NCBI GenBank assembly: GCA_016709315.1
Contig: JADJMZ010000005.1
Span: forward strand, 124,001-188,000
Length of the DNA stretch: 64,000 bases
Reading direction: 5' to 3'
DNA from: Ignavibacteria bacterium
Lineage (GTDB): Bacteria > Bacteroidota > Ignavibacteria > Tepidaquicellales > Tepidaquicellaceae
Part shown: positions 55,561-63,651 of the stretch, in pieces
Layout: every line of letters begins with the position of its first letter
Numbering within the stretch: the stretch's first letter is position 1
Translations under genes and position numbers: made by a program
Notes under the pieces: model-generated
What the model saw: only the letters and a program-made list of their open reading frames with translations
The model's database searches: none
Told to the model about the DNA's origin: nothing

Positions 55561-56311
55561 GATCTGCGGATTAGTAATTTGTCATAATGAAGAAACAAAT
55601 ATTGAAGAATGCCTGAAAAGTATTTTATGGTGTGATGAGATAGTCGTGGCTGACAGTTTCAGTTCGGATAATACTCTTAACATTGCAAAAAAATACACAG
55701 ATAAGATTTATCAGAACGAATGGAAAGGATTTGCTGCTCAAAGAAAATTTGCGCTTTCAAAAGCCGGCTCAGAATGGATTTTATCACTGGATGCTGATGA
55801 GAGGTGTACGCCGGAGCTTGAGACAGAGATCAGATCTGTTCTTTCAAAGGATAATGTTTCTGAAGAAGGATTTGAGATTCCGAGAAAAAGTTTTTTCCTT
55901 AATAAATGGATTAAGCACGGCGGATGGTATCCGAATTATCAGCTTCGGTTATTCAGAAAAAACAATGCTGATGTTACAGACCGTCTTGTCCATGAAAGTT
56001 ATTCAGTTAAAGGTAATAAAGGCAGATTAAAAAATGATTTGCTGCATTATACAGTTACTTCAGTTTCGGAGTTTGTAATCAAGATCAATTCATATTCAGA
56101 TCTTTCTGCCAAAGAAAAATACGGAAAAAGTAAAATTGGATTTTTTCATATATTTTTATTACCGCGAATAGCATTCTTTCAGCAATACATTCTTAAAGGA
56201 AATTTCCTTGACGGAATGGAAGGACTGATGGTTTCTAAATTTCACATGATTACAAAACTTCTTAATTATATGAAAATACTGGAAATGCAGATCAAAGATA
56301 AAGTAAAATAA
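55553..56311 (+). CDS. Family 2 glycosyltransferase (WaaE/KdtX-like)
   Basis: A 252-residue glycosyltransferase. It starts KICGLVICHNEETNIEECLK, has EIVVADSFSSDNTLNIAKKY and EWILSLDADERCTPEL (the DxD motif), and the RLVHESY segment typical of WaaE/KdtX-type LPS core beta-glucosyltransferases. A hydrophobic C-terminal region (about 205-235) may bind the membrane. It overlaps the upstream glycosyltransferase by 8 bp and lies 4 bp before the exporter gene. Confidence 0.87.
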   Translation: MNKICGLVICHNEETNIEECLKSILWCDEIVVADSFSSDNTLNIAKKYTDKIYQNEWKGFAAQRKFALSKAGSEWILSLDADERCTPELETEIRSVLSKDNVSEEGFEIPRKSFFLNKWIKHGGWYPNYQLRLFRKNNADVTDRLVHESYSVKGNKGRLKNDLLHYTVTSVSEFVIKINSYSDLSAKEKYGKSKIGFFHIFLLPRIAFFQQYILKGNFLDGMEGLMVSKFHMITKLLNYMKILEMQIKDKVK

Positions 56312-56315
56312 TTTA

Positions 56316-58127
56316 ATGAAACCATATCCGAGAATTCTGAAATATGCAACACGATACAAGAAATATATTTTAATTTCTGTCGGGCTGTCTGTACTGTTTT
56401 CCATATTCAGCGGCTTATCAATTTATCTTACTATCCCCCTTCTTAAAACTTTGTTCATCTCAGGAAATTCTGTTACAGATGCTGTTCCAGCCGGCAACTT
56501 TATCAGAAATTCAATGTATGAATTCGAGAAATTCATACTTTCAGGCGGAAAAGAAAATGCTTTATTCCTGACTTGCGCTCTTATACTTATTGCTTATCTG
56601 TTAAAAAATATTACGGGTTTTTTCCAGTCATTGTATATGCAGAAAGTGGAAAAGTCGGTGATGAGAGATGTCAGGTATGAAATGTATGAAAAGGTAAATT
56701 CATTTTCGCTGAGATACTTTACTTCAGAAAGAACGGGAAATCTTATTTCAAGAATGACTAATGATGTTAATGTCATTCAGGGCGGATTGTCTGCTGTATT
56801 TTTTAATCTGTTCCGGGAACCACTTCTTATAATTATTTATCTTGTCCTCGCGCTTTCAATAAGCTGGAAGATGACTCTGATAGCGCTTGTTGTTTTTCCC
56901 GTAACCGTCCTTGTAGTGGCTAAGATCGGATCATCTTTGAGAAGAAGAAGTCAGAGAATGCAGAACAAAAACTCCGAGATTCTCTCAGTCATAACTGAAA
57001 CGATTTACGCATCAAAGATCATCAGGGCGTTTAACGCTCAGAATTTTCTTAACCGGCTTTTCAGAAAAGAATCAGATGAACTGTACACTCTCACGATGAA
57101 AAACGTAAAGGCGAGCGAACTTGCTCAGCCAATAACGGAATTCCTTACTATACTTGCAGGAGTTTCTATAATCTGGTTTGGCGGTAGAGATATTCTCGTG
57201 ACCAACACATTAAGCGCTGAAGATTTTCTGGGATTTCTTTTCATCATATTTCAGCTTGTTGTTCCGATAAAAAATCTTAGCGGTGTGAACAACAGCATTC
57301 AGCAGTCTTCTGTGTCAGCAGAAAGAATATTTGAAATTATTGATTATCCTCTTGAGATAACCGAAAGCAAAGATGCATTGGAAAAGAACTCTTTTGATAA
57401 AAGCATAGAACTGAGAAATGTCTGTTTTGAATATGATGTGAACAAACCCGTGATAAAAAATGTAAGTTTTAAAATTGAGAAATCACAGGTGATAGCACTT
57501 GTAGGTCCTTCGGGAAGCGGTAAATCAACTCTCGCTGATCTCATCGCGAGGTTCTATGATGTAACTTCCGGAAACATTCTAATAGATGATATGGACATTA
57601 AGAATATCAGTATAAAATCTCTCAGGAATCTTATAGGAATAGTTCAGCAGGAAACTATACTTTTTAATGATACAATACGGAACAATATTATTTTCGGAAT
57701 GGAGAATGTCAGCGAAGAAAAACTTATTGAGATATGCAGATCTGCAAACGCTTATGATTTTATTCTGAAAACAGAAAATGGTCTTGATACAGTTATAGGA
57801 GAAAGAGGACTTAAGCTTTCCGGCGGTCAGAGACAGAGAATTTCCATTGCAAGAACTTTGCTTAGAAATCCTGCAATACTCATTCTTGATGAAGCGACAT
57901 CATCTCTTGATTCGCAGTCGGAAATTACTGTTCAGAATGCCATTGAAAAACTTATGACAGGAAGGACCTCGATTGTAATTGCACACAGACTTTCAACAGT
58001 AAGGAATGCCGATATAATTTTTGTTCTTGAAAAAGGCGGGATCGCAGAATCCGGAAATCATGAAGAATTGCTTCAAAAGAAGGGACTTTACAGACAACTT
58101 TATGATACACAGAATATTCAAATTTAA
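56316..58127 (+). CDS. ABC transporter, MsbA-like lipid/glycolipid exporter
   Basis: A 603-residue half-transporter with six membrane helices (about residues 15-315) fused to an ATPase domain. ATPase motifs are Walker A GPSGSGKST, signature LSGGQRQRISIARTLLRN, Walker B AILILDEATSS and the H-loop IVIAHRLSTV. It works as a homodimer that flips lipids or glycolipids, and MsbA-type transport of LPS precursors fits the neighbouring glycosyltransferases and ligase. It lies 4 bp after the second glycosyltransferase gene. Confidence 0.9.
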   Translation: MKPYPRILKYATRYKKYILISVGLSVLFSIFSGLSIYLTIPLLKTLFISGNSVTDAVPAGNFIRNSMYEFEKFILSGGKENALFLTCALILIAYLLKNITGFFQSLYMQKVEKSVMRDVRYEMYEKVNSFSLRYFTSERTGNLISRMTNDVNVIQGGLSAVFFNLFREPLLIIIYLVLALSISWKMTLIALVVFPVTVLVVAKIGSSLRRRSQRMQNKNSEILSVITETIYASKIIRAFNAQNFLNRLFRKESDELYTLTMKNVKASELAQPITEFLTILAGVSIIWFGGRDILVTNTLSAEDFLGFLFIIFQLVVPIKNLSGVNNSIQQSSVSAERIFEIIDYPLEITESKDALEKNSFDKSIELRNVCFEYDVNKPVIKNVSFKIEKSQVIALVGPSGSGKSTLADLIARFYDVTSGNILIDDMDIKNISIKSLRNLIGIVQQETILFNDTIRNNIIFGMENVSEEKLIEICRSANAYDFILKTENGLDTVIGERGLKLSGGQRQRISIARTLLRNPAILILDEATSSLDSQSEITVQNAIEKLMTGRTSIVIAHRLSTVRNADIIFVLEKGGIAESGNHEELLQKKGLYRQLYDTQNIQI

Positions 58128-58162
58128 ATCAACTCTGTTTAAAAATTTTCTGAATTTATAAA

Positions 58163-59333
58163 TTGACAACTAACTTTAAAACTGTAACAGACAGATTAAT
58201 TTTAATCCTTCTTACAATACAGATATCCTTTGTAAGTCTTTCAATTGCCTTGTCTTCAATTGCATTCGGGATATGGTTCGGAATATGGCTTATACAGATA
58301 ATTGTAATAAAGAAGATTAGTTATGATGAAATTCTTTTCAGGGAGATGAAGATACTTAACCTGTTCGTTATACTTTATTTTGTCACTGAAGTGATTTCAA
58401 GAATCTTTGCAGTCTATCCGGAAGGCGCATTCAGCAATCTTAAGAGACTTCTTTTATTTTCAATATTTTTTATTTCAATTTTAAAGATCACGGATTTCGA
58501 ATCTCTGATTAAAATTATTTTCGCAAATATATTCATAATCTCATTGATCTCATTTGCAGAACTTATTCAGTACTCCTTAAAATTCAGCGATCTGATAAGT
58601 AAGGTGCCTTTTTCGGAGATCAGAATAGATTATTTCAATTATCCTCTCACTACAGCCGAAATAAAAATGATAAGTTTTTTCTCAGTCTTTCCGCTCTTAT
58701 TCATTAAAGAAAAATTACTTATTTCTAAAAAGTATATTTTGATGATGATCATTCCTCTTTTTCTGTCAATGCTTCTTACGCAGTCGAGGAATGTTTTCGT
58801 AGGTGTATTCGTAAGCTTTCTGCTTTTCGGGATAATAGCCAACAGGAAATTCCTTTTATCATTTATAGCAGTGATGTTACTTGCCTGGATATTCCTGCCG
58901 GCGGGAATGACTAACAGAGTCAGCAGTATAGCGGATATTAATCACTCAAGCAATTCCGCAAGATTATCAATGTGGAAAGTCGGACTTCTAGACATACAAA
59001 AAGCCGGAGTCGGACGCAGAAGGAGTTCATCTTCATAATAATTATCTTATGATTCTTGCAACGACAGGATTACCCGGATTCATAGCTTTCGCAGGATTAT
59101 TTTTAAGCATTTTTTTATTCCAGTTAAAAAAATACAGAACTTCAACTGACAACATCTCAAAGACGCTTATTCTCGGAAGTATTCTCGTTTCGATTTCTTT
59201 TCATATTTCCGGATTCTTTGAATGGAGTTTCGGCGATCATGAAGTCATGACGGTTTTTTTCTTCCTCATATCTGTTCCGTTTGTATTGTCAAAGGCGGGA
59301 GTGGTTTCATTATTGCCGGATAAATCCTATTGA
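58163..59333 (+). pseudogene. O-antigen ligase-like membrane protein, frameshifted
   Basis: Two frames make one WaaL-like protein of about 390 residues. The first (58163-59038, 291 residues, TTG start) has about nine helices and MLLTQSRNVFVGVFVS, typical of O-antigen ligases, then ends in KAGVGRRRSSSS. The second (59049-59333) continues the family in another phase. Its frame is open upstream as AEGVHLHNNYL just before MILATTGLPGFIAF, the conserved HNNYL region. The shift lies near 59011-59017 and is explained by one extra base or two missing bases. It may be a real mutation or a sequence error. It should attach surface polysaccharide to the lipid carrier if intact. Confidence 0.8.
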
Positions 59334-59358
59334 CCTGTTCAGAATTGAAAACAAGAAC

Positions 59359-59390
59359 TTGCCACTAATTTCACTAATTGACACGAATTT
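59359..59390 (-). repeat. 32-bp dispersed repeat, copy 2
   Basis: It matches the reverse complement of 49803-49834 in 31 of 32 bases. A related ATTAGTGTTAATTTGCGTAA stretch follows at about 59409. The remaining 540-bp spacer up to 59871 holds this repeat, the MITE at 59616 and A+T-rich sequence. Confidence 0.7.
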
Positions 59391-59615
59391 AAATATGAAT
59401 GTTAAGCACAATTAGTGTTAATTTGCGTAATTCGTGGAGGAAAACAATCTTCAAAGATCGGAGAGGTTATATTTAGTATTCAAATAATAAATTAAATAAG
59501 TGATCACTGATTATTTTTAATGTTAAAAAATTATTTTATAAAATCTTTAAATCGGATTTAAGAAATTTGTTTGTATTAAAAAGTCAGCCTGAGTTATTTG
59601 ATTTAGTATTTAGAG

Positions 59616-59770
59616 ACTTCTGAAAAACTAACACAGTTTGTCATTCCCGCAAGCTCCTGGCGGGGGGTACCCTCTGGGTCATCCACTCATTAAAGCTTAA
59701 TTCTAATTCATATTTGTGATTGGATCCCCGCTAAAAGCATGCGGGGATGACAGTAAGGTTTTTCAGAAGT
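59616..59770. mobile_element. MITE-like element (155 bp)
   Basis: Perfect 13-bp ends ACTTCTGAAAAAC and GTTTTTCAGAAGT enclose the same two-part core as the element at 49592, in inverse order: GTCATTCCCGC...GGGTACCCTCTGGGTCATC, then ATTGGATCCCCGC...GCGGGGATGACA. No clear target duplication is seen. Confidence 0.6.
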
Positions 59771-59871
59771 TTCTATTTACTAAAAAATTCTGATTAATAC
59801 CGGGCGGAATTATTTATTGAATATATTGTAATATTATAATTTTTTACATTTGTAATAAAAAAATATTAACC

Positions 59872-60210
59872 ATGAACGAAGACAAAAACAAACAATTATT
59901 TCTGTCACTTATCTATAGTTTTCAGATGCAGACTATGATGCAGCTTGGAAAACTCGCAAATCCAATGTCAGGTAAAATCGAAAGAGAGCTTGAAGGAGCG
60001 CAGGTAACTATTGATATGCTTGATATGCTGAAAGAAAAGTCCGCTAACAATATTTCCGATGATGAGAAAAGATTTCTTGAACAGGTAATTGCAGATCTTA
60101 AACTCAATTTCGTAGAAGAAAAAGCGAAAGGTCCTTCCGATGCTCCGGCAGAAGAGATTGAAGAAAAGAATGATACTGCAGAAGAAAAAAAAGAAGAAGT
60201 TAAGGACTGA
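59872..60210 (+). CDS. DUF1844 domain protein
   Basis: A 112-residue acidic protein. Residues about 8-80 match the DUF1844 pattern (LFLSLIYSFQMQTMMQLGKL, LEGAQVTIDMLDMLKEKS, FLEQVIADLKLNFVEE), followed by a Glu/Lys-rich tail (EEIEEKNDTAEEKKEEVKD). The function of DUF1844 is not known. It lies 6 bp before nadK and the two are probably co-transcribed. Confidence 0.85.
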   Translation: MNEDKNKQLFLSLIYSFQMQTMMQLGKLANPMSGKIERELEGAQVTIDMLDMLKEKSANNISDDEKRFLEQVIADLKLNFVEEKAKGPSDAPAEEIEEKNDTAEEKKEEVKD

Positions 60211-60216
60211 TCTCTA

Positions 60217-61089
60217 ATGAAGCAAAACGATACAATTACTATCGGAATATTCGGGAATACAGGTAAAGAAGACGTTAAAAAACTTCTGACCGAGATTGTT
60301 GATTTTCTGGTGCGTAAAAAAACAGGATTTCTGGTTGATGAGAGTCTGGTGAAAATTTCAAACAGTAATCTTCGCAGACATTCTGCAGGGAGAAATAAAA
60401 TACTTTCGGAAGCTGATTATATTTTATCATTGGGAGGCGACGGTACGTTTCTCAATACTGCAAGGATAGTAGGCAATCGTAATATTCCCATACTCGGTGT
60501 AAATCTCGGCAGATTAGGATTCTTTTCGGAAGTAAGTCCTGATGAAGTTAAAGAGTATATTCCCAAACTGCTTCAGAAAAAGTTCAGGATTACCGAGCAG
60601 GTAATTATTAAATCCGTTTACAAGAATAAAGTTTTTTACGGTTTGAATGATATTGTCATTGACAAAAGCGATTCGATAAGAATGATCGAAACCGAAACCT
60701 ACTATAACAATGAAAAAGTAGTGAAATGCATTTCAGACGGAATAATAGTCTCAACACCTGCGGGATCTACGGGATATTCTCTTTCATGCAACGGTCCTGT
60801 TGTAAATCCTGAAAGTAATGTTTTTGTCATCACTCCAATCTCTCCTCATACATTCAATGTCAGACCGATAATTATTCCGGACAGCGGTGAAATAAAAATT
60901 CTTGTTCCTCAGAAAACCAAAACCCGGATCACAGCTGACGGTCAGAAAAGCTCGATCATCAATGCACCCTGCGAGATCATTCTTACCAAAGCAGATTATA
61001 CAATAAAAGTTATAAAAAAAATTCATTCAACTTATTTTAATACACTGAAGAAGAAGCTTTACTGGAATGTGGATAAGAGATACAGTTGA
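60217..61089 (+). CDS. nadK: NAD kinase
   Basis: A 290-residue NAD kinase that makes NADP from NAD and ATP. Motifs: SLGGDGTFLNTAR (GGDG at residues 73-76), VNLGRLGFFSEV, and the glycine-rich CISDGIIVSTPAGSTGYSLS. The C-terminal ITADGQKSS segment is also typical. The length is normal. The stop codon is 3 bp before the left tandem array of the second four-helix-bundle cassette. Confidence 0.95.
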   Translation: MKQNDTITIGIFGNTGKEDVKKLLTEIVDFLVRKKTGFLVDESLVKISNSNLRRHSAGRNKILSEADYILSLGGDGTFLNTARIVGNRNIPILGVNLGRLGFFSEVSPDEVKEYIPKLLQKKFRITEQVIIKSVYKNKVFYGLNDIVIDKSDSIRMIETETYYNNEKVVKCISDGIIVSTPAGSTGYSLSCNGPVVNPESNVFVITPISPHTFNVRPIIIPDSGEIKILVPQKTKTRITADGQKSSIINAPCEIILTKADYTIKVIKKIHSTYFNTLKKKLYWNVDKRYS

Positions 61090-61092
61090 GCA

Positions 61093-61124
61093 GTTAGGCA
61101 GTTTGGCAGTTTGGCAGTTTGGCA
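61093..61124. repeat. Short 8-bp tandem array (left end of second cassette)
   Basis: Four units GTTAGGCA, GTTTGGCA, GTTTGGCA, GTTTGGCA, 3 bp after the nadK stop and 14 bp before the stop of the four-helix-bundle remnant. Confidence 0.85.
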
Positions 61125-61138
61125 CAATATATTTCAAA

Positions 61139-61387
61139 CTAATTTAAACCTCTTAAAATAGTATAAAGTATCTTTTTCAATTCCACACAATCGAATTCAA
61201 GTGATTGAAACATCTTTAAATCTATATACTTTGTTCGGTATAAAAGTTTTAACCAAAAATGTGATTCTCTGGCTTCTTTGTATGCTATAGAAAGTTTGTT
61301 TTTAAAATCTGCTTTTGAAACTCCTCCTGAAGCTTCTTCAATATTTTTATCTAAACAAGTGCCTAGATCGGTACTTAATATTTGCAA
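61139..61387 (-). pseudogene. Decayed four-helix-bundle protein gene
   Basis: The surviving frame encodes the C-terminal two-thirds of the family (STDLGTCLDKNIEEASGGVS, KADFKNKLSIAYKEARESHF, WLKLLYRTKYIDLKMFQSLE). Homologous sequence continues upstream in the same frame to about 61440 (RIVKLN ... KREFILSLQ) without a good start codon, then shifts phase (EFAL) near 61440 and meets stops. It is therefore a pseudogene of a different subfamily from the intact copy at 54101. No function is expected unless a short form is used. Confidence 0.75.
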
Positions 61388-61580
61388 AGATAAAATAAAT
61401 TCTCTTTTAATTTCAAAGATATATTTAATTTAACAATCCTTCAATGCAAATTCAAAAGATTAAACTTCTAACAACAACTTTTGCCATATTGTTAAAATTA
61501 CAAACATTAATTAATTTAAGAATTGAAAATTCTAATTCCTATTCTAAGATTTTAAATTACCATTGATTAAATAAACTAAC

Positions 61581-61722
61581 TGCCTAACTGCCACACTGCC
61601 ACACTGCCACACTGCCTCACTGCCTCACTGCCTCACTGTCACACTGTCACACTGCCTCACTGCCTCACTGCCACACTGCCCTCACTGCCACACTGCCACA
61701 CTGCCTCACTGCCCCACTGCCG
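61581..61722. repeat. Long 8-bp tandem array (right end of second cassette)
   Basis: About 17-18 units of TGCCNNAC (TGCCTAAC, TGCCACAC, TGCCTCAC, TGTCACAC, TGCCCCAC; one unit is 9 bp). The core is the reverse complement of the left array; the first unit TGCCTAAC exactly matches GTTAGGCA. The array includes the stop codon (61706-61708) and last codons of the permease gene. Confidence 0.88.
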
Positions 61723-62608
61723 CAGGTGGTTTTGTTTTTCCCACAAATCCAAGAAGCACAACTATAGTTATGAGATAAGGAAGCATCTGAATAAGCTGTG
61801 TAGGAATGTGTGTTCCTGATATCTGCAAAGATATCTCCAGAGCTTCAAATGCCGAGAATATAAGACAGGCAAAGAAAATGTTCACAGGTTTCCACTTTCC
61901 GATAATCATTGCTGCAATGGCTATATAACCTCTGCCCGCAATCATTCCGTCGCTGTATGAATTCTGATTTGACGCAAGCCAGATACCGGCAAGCGAACTA
62001 AGGAATCCGCTTATGAGTATTCCGGAAAGTTTGTAAATCCTTACTCTGATACCGAGACTTTCTGCAGCCCAGGGATTCTCTCCGACAGAGCGGAGTCTGA
62101 GACCGTATTTAGTTTTGAACAGTACAAATCCTGAAATGAATATTAATGCAAAACAAAATATCGTAAGATAATCCGAGAACACTATGTCAAGGAAAGGAAC
62201 ATCTTTGAAAATATTCAGATCAGGAAGTCCTTCGAATCGTTCAGTGTTGCTTGAACTTTTGAATACAAGCACAAGAAGGAATTTTGTTATCCCGGCAATG
62301 AGAAGATTAAATCCCACACCAGTTACTATCTGATTTATCTTAAGATTTACCGTGAAGAATGAATAGAGAAGACTAAATAAAAGATTAACAATTATTGCAA
62401 GTATGAATCCGGCAGTAATACTGCCTGTCAGTATTGAAAACAAAGCAAAGCTGAATGCGGAAAGATTCATAAATCCTTCTATCGCAATATTTATCACACC
62501 GCCTCTTTCTGAAAAATTGGCTGCACTTGCTCCGAGATAGAAAGGTGTCATAAGTCTTAAGACCTGCGCAAAAAAAGTAAGCGATATAATGGAGTTCAGC
62601 AGTTCCAT
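61706..62608 (-). CDS. BMP-type ABC transporter permease (NupQ/YufQ-like)
   Basis: A 300-residue membrane protein with about eight to nine helices of the BPD_transp_2 permease family. The YLGASAANFSERGGVINIAIEG and GFNLLIAGITKF segments and GYIAIAAMIIGKWKP are typical of the second permease of nucleoside (BMP-family) ABC importers. It starts directly after the stop of the upstream permease. The last codons (AAVGQ) and stop lie inside the 8-bp repeat array, so the natural C-terminus may have been altered by array growth. Confidence 0.87.
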   Translation of the reverse strand: MELLNSIISLTFFAQVLRLMTPFYLGASAANFSERGGVINIAIEGFMNLSAFSFALFSILTGSITAGFILAIIVNLLFSLLYSFFTVNLKINQIVTGVGFNLLIAGITKFLLVLVFKSSSNTERFEGLPDLNIFKDVPFLDIVFSDYLTIFCFALIFISGFVLFKTKYGLRLRSVGENPWAAESLGIRVRIYKLSGILISGFLSSLAGIWLASNQNSYSDGMIAGRGYIAIAAMIIGKWKPVNIFFACLIFSAFEALEISLQISGTHIPTQLIQMLPYLITIVVLLGFVGKTKPPAAVGQ

Positions 62609-63651
62609 TTATACAAGTCCCCTCTTTTCAAAATAATTATTAACTATCCTGTCCACACCGAGAATTGATAAAATAATTATTCCCTGAACTACAAGCATAA
62701 TTTCTTTCGGCACAAGCTGATTTACCGACAATCCTCCGTAATCAAGTATTGCAAAAAGCAAAGCGGAAAAGATTATGCCTATCGGATTATTTTTTGCAAG
62801 CAAAGCAACAGCTATAGCCGTAAAGCCGACATTATTGGAGAAACCGAATTCGTAAAATCCTTTGTAACCGAAAATGTAATTTATTCCGACTAACGATGTT
62901 ATGCCGGCACCGGTAAAGAACGAAGCAAGAATTATTTTATTTGTTTTGATGCCAATATATTTTGATGCTGTTTCATTGAAGCCGACTGCGCGGAGTTTGT
63001 ATCCGAATTGTGTTTTGTAAATTAATATGTAAGTGATGACAGCCAGAAGTAATGCAATAATGAAACTTGCATTAAGAGACGAACCCTGAAAGAACGGAAA
63101 AAGATCTGAAAGCTTAAAAAGCATATTGCTGTCTGCGATTTTTTCTGTTCTCATTGTAGCTTTTACTGCAAAGAAGTCAACCAGAAAAAAGTTCACAAGC
63201 GCAAGTATAATAAAATTCAGCATGATGGTTGATATTACTTCGCTTACATCTTTTTAATTTTAATATAAGCCGGGATAAGTCCTGTAATGCCGCTCACAAT
63301 AAATCCGCATAAAAGACAGAGTAAGAACATGACAGGAAAAGGAAGATCTCCGGCATAGATCGCTACAAGAGCAATAGTAAACGAACCCGCATTAAGCTGA
63401 CCTTCAGCGCCAATATTGAAAAGAGAAGCGTGAAAGCAAACTGCAAGACCGCATCCGCAGATTATTAAAGGAGTGGCTTTGAAAAGAGTCTGTCCGATAC
63501 CGTAACCGCTTGCAAACACTTCGCTGAAGATAAGAGAAAATACTTCAATGGGGTTTTTATTAATAAGTAATAAAAGTATGAATATTATCGCAACAGTGAC
63601 AAGGAAAGATAAGCTTACAGATAACAGATTAATTTTAGTTTTTAATTTCAA
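62609..63651 (-). pseudogene. BMP-type ABC transporter permease (NupP/YufP-like), frameshifted
   Basis: Two frames make one permease of about 346 residues. The upstream part (63244-63651, 135 residues, TTG start overlapping the ATPase stop as TTGA) ends at YIKIKKM. The downstream part (62609-63223, 204 residues) begins MLNFIILALVNFFLV, and its frame is open upstream as DVSEVISTI. Adding one A to the run of five at 63251-63255 (minus strand) joins them as IKIKKDVSEVISTIMLNF, the expected family sequence. This is a single-base deletion in a homopolymer: either a real pseudogene or a sequencing error. Function would be membrane transport of nucleosides. Confidence 0.82.

Larger units (their letters stand above)
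61093..61722. mobile_element. Second four-helix-bundle cassette with inverted 8-bp tandem arrays
   Basis: A unit of about 630 bp with the plan of the 54.05-54.68 kb cassette: a short left array (61093-61124, GTTTGGCA units), a four-helix-bundle gene on the minus strand (decayed here), and a long right array (61581-61722, TGCCNNAC units). The right array runs into the 3' end of the neighbouring permease gene. The repeat length is 8 bp instead of 7. Confidence 0.7.

Noticed and set aside
61581..61722. CRISPR array
   Set aside because: The unit is 8 bp with no spacers and no cas genes are in the window; it is a simple tandem array, as is 54601-54675.
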